Shown in pieces: positions 58,224-64,000 of a stretch of DNA of 64,000 nt. Source of the DNA: Methylotenera sp. (GTDB taxonomy: Bacteria > Pseudomonadota > Gammaproteobacteria > Burkholderiales > Methylophilaceae); NCBI RefSeq assembly GCF_030684185.1, contig NZ_JAUXOY010000017.1, positions 62,001-126,000 on the forward strand, given 5' to 3'. The notes below the pieces were generated by a model. It did not search any database, was not told the DNA's origin, and worked only from the letters and a program-made list of their open reading frames with translations. The position numbers were made by a program, and so were the translations under genes. Position 1 is the first letter of the stretch, and every line of letters begins with the position of its first letter.

Positions 58224-60616
58224 CAGGCTTTTCTCTCATAGTTAAAACTGCTACGTGCAAACACAGCTGAAAAAATCAGCGCGAGGATGACGCCTGGCGC
58301 CACAGTAACTCCCATGGCCTGCAATACCGGTACGCTAGAAAACGCCAACAAGCCAAATCCCAGTACCGTCGCCACATTGGCAAGTAACAGTGATGCATAA
58401 GTACGCGGCGGTATTTTTGGATTGCTCCCGTTATTATTCTGCGGCTGATTAAAGAATAGTGCGTAATTAGAACCGATGGCTACAATCAGCAGCAGGCCGA
58501 TCAAATGCAAAATAATCAGTTGCTGCCCGAATAAAGCCAGCCCTGCCGTTACCGTCAGCACTGCTGCTGCCAACGGAGCAATGACCGCGATAACGCGTGT
58601 AGGCGAGCGCAACACATACAGTAGCAATATAACTATCGCCAGCAAGCCGGCCAGCGATAACATGATGGCTTCAGTCATGTAAGAGGAATACAAGCGGTTA
58701 GATTCGCTTTTCATATCCACAAATATTGCGTTGGGTACCTGCGCCTGATTCAAGACCGCTCGCACCTGGGCAGCATCGATATTGCCATTTTCAGGTGCAG
58801 TCAAAGGTATCAGTGCGCTCCAGCGCGATCCTTGCTGTAATAACATGGCGTCCACCGCCATCGCCATTGAGGTGTGTTCCAGATCGCTACGCTGTAGCAA
58901 GGGTTGGTTGCGGGCAGCTTCCACATCAATCAGGAATGGCGCAAATATATGAGCACGCACCGGCAAATCCCTGATGGCATTCTCCACCCTGGGCTTTAGT
59001 TCGGCGGCAGTTGGCAAACTGGCTTGCCGCGCACGCTGGGTGGCATGGCTGGGCAGGTAATGACTGGCACTGTCGAACGCGGTAAGCACACCCTTCTCGA
59101 CCAATATCTGCAATGCTGCTGATACTTTTTCCGTAGCTACCAGCACCGCTTCCTGAGCGTCGCCGGATACGACGACCACATAACGTACATCAGGCGCACC
59201 CATGCCGGCGCGCAGCCTTGCATCTAGCGCCTGATCAGCAGCGGATACCGGGCTCAAGGCGGCAAGTTCATTGTTCCATAAGTGATCTTGATGCTGGTAA
59301 ACAACCGCGCTGGATGCTAGCAGCAGCGCAACGGCTGGCCAGCGTAAACGTGGCGCCAACGCAGCATAGTGCGACAAGGTTAATCCGGTGTTAGTCACGT
59401 CACGTATTTGAAAGTTGGCTGGTAACAGATGCGGTAATACATAACGCGTCATGGCTGCCGCCGCGACCAGCCCTGCCATTGAGTAAAGTCCCAGTTGCGC
59501 CAAGCCGGGAAAGCCTGATAGCAGCAGTGAGGCAAAGCCGAATACAGATGTCAGCACGCCTAGCCTTACTGTCGGCCAAACACGCACAAGCCATGTTTTG
59601 CGACTTTGCTCGTTTTTGCCATCAGCTGAATGATCAGATTGCATGAATAGATAGATAGAATAATCCACCGCTTCACCTATCAGTGCGGTGCCAAAGCCCA
59701 GCGTAATGCCATGCACCACGCCAAAGCCCATACTAACAGAGGCAATACCCGCCAAGATGCCGGTAGCCACTGGCAGAAATCCTAACAGCAATGCACTTAG
59801 CGAGCGGTAAACTGCGAGCAGTAATAATGCAATTAGCAGCGTGCTGACGACAAAAATCAGGCGCACCTGACTTTTAATTGTGTCGCGCGACGCCACCGAA
59901 AATACGCCGGGGCCAGTCATGAGCAATTTGGTTTGGCTAGCCCTGTACATGGTTTCATTATCAAAAGCGGCTTGTATGGCCTGCATCGCCAGCTTTTGCG
60001 CATCGGTGTCGGAGCCTAAAGCTCGCGTTTGAATCAGCAACAACGCGGTTTTGCCATCGCGTGATGCCCATGCTCCATCGATCAATTGTGGGCGATTACC
60101 AGAATTCATTTGATCCAGCAATTGCAGCATTTCACCCGTTGCATCGTGCGGCAACAGTGACTTGAACAGCAAGCCGGCTGGTGAAGCCAGCTGATCTATG
60201 CTGTCGTTGATGGCAGTGTGTAGTCCATCTACACTGAAATGCGCTGGCGTAACCGCAGGGCTTAGCAGGTATCGATTATTAAACAGATAACTTTGGTCAC
60301 GCTCGCTGGTAATCGGCTCACCATTATTGACGCTGACAAATGCCAGGTTAGTGCGCAACGTTTGGGCGATAGCTTTAGAAACTTCGGCATGTGTGGTTTG
60401 ATCTGCACCCTCTATGCCCACAAGTATCAAGCGCGATGCTAGACCATCTTTAAGCTGATCCATCAATAATTGCTGTTCAACCGTGGGCGTGCGTGGCAGA
60501 AAAGCAGACAAATCGGCAGTAAAGTGGCTGCGGCTGATAATAGCCAGACAAGTTAAAACTAGCAGTAGCCAGACGGCAATGGCAGCGCGGCTGCGTTGTA
60601 ATGCAGATAAATTCAC
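58223..60616 (-). CDS. MMPL/RND-family exporter
   Basis: 797 residues with 12 predicted membrane helices in two sets (about 250-400 and 640-780) and large periplasmic loops. GEAVDYSIYLFMQ and the related GSNYALFFN carry MMPL-type charged/aromatic residues. Aryl-polyene loci carry such exporters (XanF/ApeM-like) to move the lipid to the outer membrane. GTG start; 37 nt after the LolA-like gene. Confidence 0.88.
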   Translation of the reverse strand: MNLSALQRSRAAIAVWLLLVLTCLAIISRSHFTADLSAFLPRTPTVEQQLLMDQLKDGLASRLILVGIEGADQTTHAEVSKAIAQTLRTNLAFVSVNNGEPITSERDQSYLFNNRYLLSPAVTPAHFSVDGLHTAINDSIDQLASPAGLLFKSLLPHDATGEMLQLLDQMNSGNRPQLIDGAWASRDGKTALLLIQTRALGSDTDAQKLAMQAIQAAFDNETMYRASQTKLLMTGPGVFSVASRDTIKSQVRLIFVVSTLLIALLLLAVYRSLSALLLGFLPVATGILAGIASVSMGFGVVHGITLGFGTALIGEAVDYSIYLFMQSDHSADGKNEQSRKTWLVRVWPTVRLGVLTSVFGFASLLLSGFPGLAQLGLYSMAGLVAAAAMTRYVLPHLLPANFQIRDVTNTGLTLSHYAALAPRLRWPAVALLLASSAVVYQHQDHLWNNELAALSPVSAADQALDARLRAGMGAPDVRYVVVVSGDAQEAVLVATEKVSAALQILVEKGVLTAFDSASHYLPSHATQRARQASLPTAAELKPRVENAIRDLPVRAHIFAPFLIDVEAARNQPLLQRSDLEHTSMAMAVDAMLLQQGSRWSALIPLTAPENGNIDAAQVRAVLNQAQVPNAIFVDMKSESNRLYSSYMTEAIMLSLAGLLAIVILLLYVLRSPTRVIAVIAPLAAAVLTVTAGLALFGQQLIILHLIGLLLIVAIGSNYALFFNQPQNNNGSNPKIPPRTYASLLLANVATVLGFGLLAFSSVPVLQAMGVTVAPGVILALIFSAVFARSSFNYERKA

Positions 60617-60653
60617 GAGTTGGCAGGCTTCCGTAGTATCAGGGAGACACCCT

Positions 60654-61313
60654 TTATGGCACTGGCAATGGCGTAATAGTCATCAACGAACTATCACCAT
60701 CGGCCTGTTTAATCTCTATGGTTCGCAGCACATTGCCTGAACCTGCAATATTTATCTTAGTGACCACTTTTTTCATTTTATCTTCTATTGGCAGCAAGAC
60801 GAGGCCCCAGCTTTGTTCATCGCCATCCAAACTTAATTTATACGTACGTTCGAGCGATTTGCGGTCTCCTGCCAGCGTGCCTCGTATACTGTCTATAAAC
60901 GCGGCTATCTCCGGGTAACTTTGCAATGACAATGCTCGCTTTTTACCGCGCTGCTCTAGAGTCAAGATGTCCTTATCCAGCAACATACTCTCGGTTTTGG
61001 GCTTCAATGTGCGTTTTTCTAGACGGTCTGGTGCGCTATAAAATAGTTCACCAGATGACTCCACAGGCTTGTCGAGGATAGCGATAGATTTTATCTCGAC
61101 AAAGCTGGCATGTCCGGATCGTATAGCTGACAGCGATTGCATCAGTTGGTCTATATTCCAGGCAGAGTCATTCAAGCTACGCTCTGCATGGCTGATGGGT
61201 GACACCAGCAGCATACTAAGCAGTAACAGGTTTGGTATTGCAAAGCGTAAAAACTTGGCATGGATAGCTTCTGATTTATTCATCTTGGTTTTAATCATAC
61301 TGGTTTTAATCAT
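60654..61313 (-). CDS. LolA-like outer-membrane carrier protein
   Basis: 219 residues: signal peptide (about 29-43, LLLLSMLLVSPISHA) then a LolA/LolB-like fold (SSGELFYSAPDRLEKRTLKPK, LILPIEDKMKKV type strands). Carries a lipophilic cargo across the periplasm, probably handing the polyene lipid from the MMPL exporter. Start uncertain: three in-frame ATGs (61313, 61298, 61283), two of them in a duplicated 15-bp unit. Confidence 0.8.
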   Translation of the reverse strand: MIKTSMIKTKMNKSEAIHAKFLRFAIPNLLLLSMLLVSPISHAERSLNDSAWNIDQLMQSLSAIRSGHASFVEIKSIAILDKPVESSGELFYSAPDRLEKRTLKPKTESMLLDKDILTLEQRGKKRALSLQSYPEIAAFIDSIRGTLAGDRKSLERTYKLSLDGDEQSWGLVLLPIEDKMKKVVTKINIAGSGNVLRTIEIKQADGDSSLMTITPLPVP

Positions 61314-61314
61314 A
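61286..61314. repeat. 15-bp-period duplication over a start codon
   Basis: TGGTTTTAATCATA at 61286-61299 repeats at 61301-61314. On the minus strand this duplicates Met-Ile-Lys-Thr, giving the LolA-like gene two identical candidate starts. Confidence 0.8.
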
Positions 61315-61319
61315 TGGTC

Positions 61320-62270
61320 TTATTCACCTTTTTCATTCAAGGATGCAGGCACTGATTGCCAGTAATCAAAAAAATTAAACCAGTTATACGGTGCAAGACG
61401 AGTATAGCGGTTCAGCAGCTCAGTGTAGCGTGCGATAGCGATTTCCACGGCCTGGTCGCGCTGACCTCTGGGGGTGTCAGAGAAGTCAGCCAGCGTCTCA
61501 AAATGTATCTGGTAACGGTTATCTCCCATATACAGCCCGACCATAAATACCACAGGGCGTCGCAACAATGCAGCCATGCGAAACGGCCCGGTTGGCAATG
61601 CAGCGGTTGCACCTAACAAATTAACCTGTGCCATAGGTTCATTACCCAGAGTGCGGTCTGACAGCATGCCGACCAGCATGCCATCCTCCAGCCGCTCCTG
61701 CACTTGCAGCATGGAATCAATCCGCCCCAACGGGATAATATCCATCGAAGCTTCTGGATTTATTGCGGCCAGCATGCTGTTGATTTTTTGCGCGTTGTCT
61801 TCATGCATCACCATGGCAACGCGCACACTTGGAAGCTGTCGTCCAATCGCGCGCATGACCTCGAAGCTACCAAGATGCGCGCCCATTAACAGCACACCTT
61901 TGCCTGCGTCTATCAACGGATGGATGTTTTCCTTACCGTGTATCTCTATATCAAACAAATCATAACGGCGGTTGATAAGATAAATACGGTCATGTATGGT
62001 GGATGCGAAACAGAAAAAATGCCGATACAGATCCAGCCATGTAGCCGGCCTTCCCAATACACGCGGCAGATAACCAAGCGAGGCGCGACGGCTATCGGGA
62101 GCAAATAATACAAAATAGAGTGCAATTAAGTGCAGTACTAAGCGGGCAATCCTCCGACCCAGTCGCAGCGATATCCAGCTCATTATGCGCAACATCAGCA
62201 TATTGCTGCGCTCCTGAGTTTTTAGCCAGGGTGCGGATTTTTTGTCAGTACTTTCTATAGGCCCTGTCAT
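61320..62270 (-). CDS. LpxL/HtrB-like acyltransferase
   Basis: 316 residues of the lipid A lauroyltransferase-like family: the N-terminal membrane segment (WISLRLGRRIARLVLHLIAL), LLMGAHLGSFEVMRAIG (HxxxxE/D motif) and DRTLGNEP. In aryl-polyene clusters it acylates the polyene head group or glycerol anchor. Overlaps the small dehydratase by 4 nt. Confidence 0.87.
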   Translation of the reverse strand: MTGPIESTDKKSAPWLKTQERSNMLMLRIMSWISLRLGRRIARLVLHLIALYFVLFAPDSRRASLGYLPRVLGRPATWLDLYRHFFCFASTIHDRIYLINRRYDLFDIEIHGKENIHPLIDAGKGVLLMGAHLGSFEVMRAIGRQLPSVRVAMVMHEDNAQKINSMLAAINPEASMDIIPLGRIDSMLQVQERLEDGMLVGMLSDRTLGNEPMAQVNLLGATAALPTGPFRMAALLRRPVVFMVGLYMGDNRYQIHFETLADFSDTPRGQRDQAVEIAIARYTELLNRYTRLAPYNWFNFFDYWQSVPASLNEKGE

Positions 62271-62575
62271 GAAATCCTGTTGCTTGGGGCAAAGCTTCCT
62301 GTAACGATTTGGCGGCTGCCCTCCAGCACTTCAAACTTGATTGAGCCATTCGCCAGTTGCTCGTGCACAATAATGACAGACTCACCGGGCTTTAACGGGC
62401 TCAGAAATTTGACTGAGCTGATTTGCCATGCCGTTACAGTTAAGCCGCTGTCGGCGACTATGACATGAATAACCTCATCCAGCAGCACTACTCCAGGCAC
62501 GATGGGCGCGTTTGGGAAATGCCCAGCGAATGCCGGATGATCTGCAGCTATGGAGAGTGATGTCTGTTTATTCAT
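62267..62575 (-). CDS. Small hotdog-fold 3-hydroxyacyl-ACP dehydratase (ApeI-like)
   Basis: 102 residues with AFAGHFPNAPIVPGVVLLDEVI (the FabA/FabZ HFP signature and the active His, quoted in part) typical of ApeI-type dehydratases. A second dehydratase is usual in these loci. Overlaps both neighbours as ATGA. Confidence 0.85.
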   Translation of the reverse strand: MNKQTSLSIAADHPAFAGHFPNAPIVPGVVLLDEVIHVIVADSGLTVTAWQISSVKFLSPLKPGESVIIVHEQLANGSIKFEVLEGSRQIVTGSFAPSNRIS

Positions 62576-63954
62576 GTGATATTTTTCAGGTCAGCCTTGC
62601 CAATATCCTGACCAATCTGTCCTGCAATAAGCTTTTGCAGTGCATCGCGCGGCAACTTACCTGTACTGTTACGTGGCAGTGACTCTACAAACAGCAATGG
62701 TCTTGGTAGAAAAACTGGGTCTATGCGTAGGCGCAAAGCTGCCAATAAAGTTGAAGCCGTCAGGCCGGGAGCAACCACGCAGGCGCTTAGGCGTGTAACA
62801 TGGTCATGTGAAACTTCATCTGGCATAAAAAATGCGCCATCGATAACCCCGTCAACCGAATTCAAATGATGATTCAGGTTGTCCAGTGAGCTGCGTTTGC
62901 CCGCGATATTAACCAGGTCCTGTGTGCGGCCATGTAACAGAAAGTGCTCATGGCCAACAGTTTCTATGATGTCATTGAGAGGTACCGGAGTTTCTACATG
63001 TCCTCCTTCAGCCCAAATGCGTTCTCCATGCTGCATCAAGCGTACATCAGGCAACAATTGCCATTCCACTGCTTGTGTCGTGCGTCGTGTCGCTATCTGC
63101 CCGGTTTCGGTACTGCCGTATATTTCCAGCAGAGGTACTTTGCAGTTTGCTTCAACCTTATGTGCCAGTGGCGTAGATAAGGGTGCGGTCGCTGAGAGTA
63201 CCAGAGCCAATTCTGGCAACTTAAGTTCGGCTTCTAGTAACAATCGCAAATGTAATGGAGTCGATACCAGGATACGTGGTGAAGGCACCGTTTCCAGAGC
63301 ACTGCAAATATCTGCAGGGTAAAATGGTTGTGCACTACTCAAAGCATGGCCGCTTTGCAGTGGCAGCAATACGGTTGATTCGAATCCATACATATGCTGC
63401 GGCGGTATGGTACCAACTATGCTGTAGTGTCCGCCATTCATCAGCCCTAAACGCTCTGCCTGAGCTTGTACATTCTGCACCAAGGGGCCCCAGCTTTTTG
63501 AATGCGGGATAGGTGCACCAGTAGAGCCTGAGGTAAATACAACTGCCACCAACTGTTGCGCGTCAATCTGCGGTATCGTCACGTTCGCAGCATTGCACTC
63601 TAGCGAGTGTTCGGGCATCGCCGCCGGGTATCGCAGCCGCGGTAAGGCAATATCACAATCACCATTGTCATGCAGGCAAAATACATCGGCAGAAAAAGCC
63701 TGTAATTGCCGCACCATTTCTGGCGTATGCGTGGGCGGTAGCAGACTAATCTTGTTACTGATAATGGCAGCAGCCAAGCCAACAGTAAAGTGATACCGGT
63801 CGCGGCATATGTTCAGCATATGCCTGCCGGCCGGTAATAAAGTAGCAAGGCATTCAGCGTCTGCAAGGAATTTTTCAACAGAAATAGCCATGCCCTTACG
63901 CCATGCGACTGTTTCACTGAGGGAAGTATGAGTGACTAGTGGCAGAGTTCGCAT
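62572..63954 (-). CDS. AMP-dependent acyl/aryl ligase (ANL family)
   Basis: 460 residues: FTSGSTGAPIPHSKSW (P-loop A3), IYGSTETGQIA (A5), and the C-terminal PRNSTGKLPRDALQKL with the catalytic Lys. It probably activates the hydroxybenzoate made by the XanB2-like enzyme and loads it on an acyl carrier protein. The first visible gene of the operon; carrier protein genes are not in the window. The last 46 bp of the window hold nothing recognisable. Confidence 0.88.
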   Translation of the reverse strand: MRTLPLVTHTSLSETVAWRKGMAISVEKFLADAECLATLLPAGRHMLNICRDRYHFTVGLAAAIISNKISLLPPTHTPEMVRQLQAFSADVFCLHDNGDCDIALPRLRYPAAMPEHSLECNAANVTIPQIDAQQLVAVVFTSGSTGAPIPHSKSWGPLVQNVQAQAERLGLMNGGHYSIVGTIPPQHMYGFESTVLLPLQSGHALSSAQPFYPADICSALETVPSPRILVSTPLHLRLLLEAELKLPELALVLSATAPLSTPLAHKVEANCKVPLLEIYGSTETGQIATRRTTQAVEWQLLPDVRLMQHGERIWAEGGHVETPVPLNDIIETVGHEHFLLHGRTQDLVNIAGKRSSLDNLNHHLNSVDGVIDGAFFMPDEVSHDHVTRLSACVVAPGLTASTLLAALRLRIDPVFLPRPLLFVESLPRNSTGKLPRDALQKLIAGQIGQDIGKADLKNIT

Positions 63955-64000
63955 GCAGAGTTAAAACTAGACTAGGGTTTAATGTAAAAAATTAGGTTTA

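Overview
The window reads as a chromosomal segment of a moderately AT-rich betaproteobacterium. The gene order smc-zipA-ligA, the C1-linked style of the gene content (PEP carboxylase, a type III glutamine-synthetase-like enzyme) and the overall codon use fit a methylotroph such as a member of the Methylophilaceae. That taxonomic guess is inference. No marker gene that would settle it is present.

Layout. (1) 1-6.5 kb: housekeeping block ligA (cut by the left edge), zipA and smc on the minus strand, with divergent queF. (2) 6.6-8.1 kb: tRNA-Ala(GGC) and tRNA-Glu(TTC), followed by a 33-codon integrase-like remnant and a RelE/ParE-type toxin with a helix-turn-helix antitoxin, a small integration scar. 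(3) 8.1-17.4 kb: a compact minus-strand lipid-modification operon (two Cfa-like methyltransferases, FAD oxidoreductase, DUF1365, desaturase, lipocalin, DUF6134-like, DUF1295, DUF2878 proteins), then a SemiSWEET transporter and a HAD phosphatase. (4) 17.8-30.2 kb: a 10-gene operon usually annotated as urea carboxylase/allophanate hydrolase. Its leader carries a recognisable guanidine-I (ykkC) riboswitch, a -24/-12 sigma-54 promoter and an NtrC-like palindrome, so it is best read as a nitrogen-controlled guanidine uptake and degradation operon. It also contains a creatininase-like hydrolase, a type III GS-like ligase and an allophanate hydrolase split into two genes.

(5) 30.2-48.4 kb: a large locus built from circularly permuted ATP-grasp, alpha-E, DUF2126 and transglutaminase-like domains. 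It holds two ATP-grasp domains, two alpha-E domains, one DUF2126 amidoligase and five transglutaminase domains, together with the Anbu proteasome-like peptidase and an unnamed VOC protein with a 4-hydroxyphenylpyruvate-dioxygenase-like His-His-Glu triad. Sigma-54-type promoters with exact spacing precede three transcription units of this locus, and a fourth precedes the adjacent guanidine operon. A PEP carboxylase gene sits inside the locus. The domains suggest synthesis and turnover of an amide-linked compound or peptide tag under nitrogen control. The product is unknown and this is the best candidate here for an undescribed system.

(6) 48.5-50.3 kb: a secreted Lys-rich repeat protein, an IHF-beta gene and a DUF3617 protein. 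(7) 50.7-64 kb: an aryl-polyene/xanthomonadin-type pigment cluster. A XanB2-like chorismatase, acyltransferase and glycosyltransferase lie on the plus strand and converge with an 11-gene minus-strand operon (AMP ligase, dehydratases, LpxL-like acyltransferase, LolA-like protein, MMPL exporter, ketosynthase pair, FabG-like reductase and others). The operon probably continues past the right edge, because no acyl carrier protein gene is visible.

A recurring small-scale feature is in-frame or gene-end tandem duplication of 12-15 bp (zipA, the UAAP2 stop, the ABC ATPase, a transglutaminase stop, the LolA-like start). No CRISPR array, rRNA or intact insertion sequence was seen.
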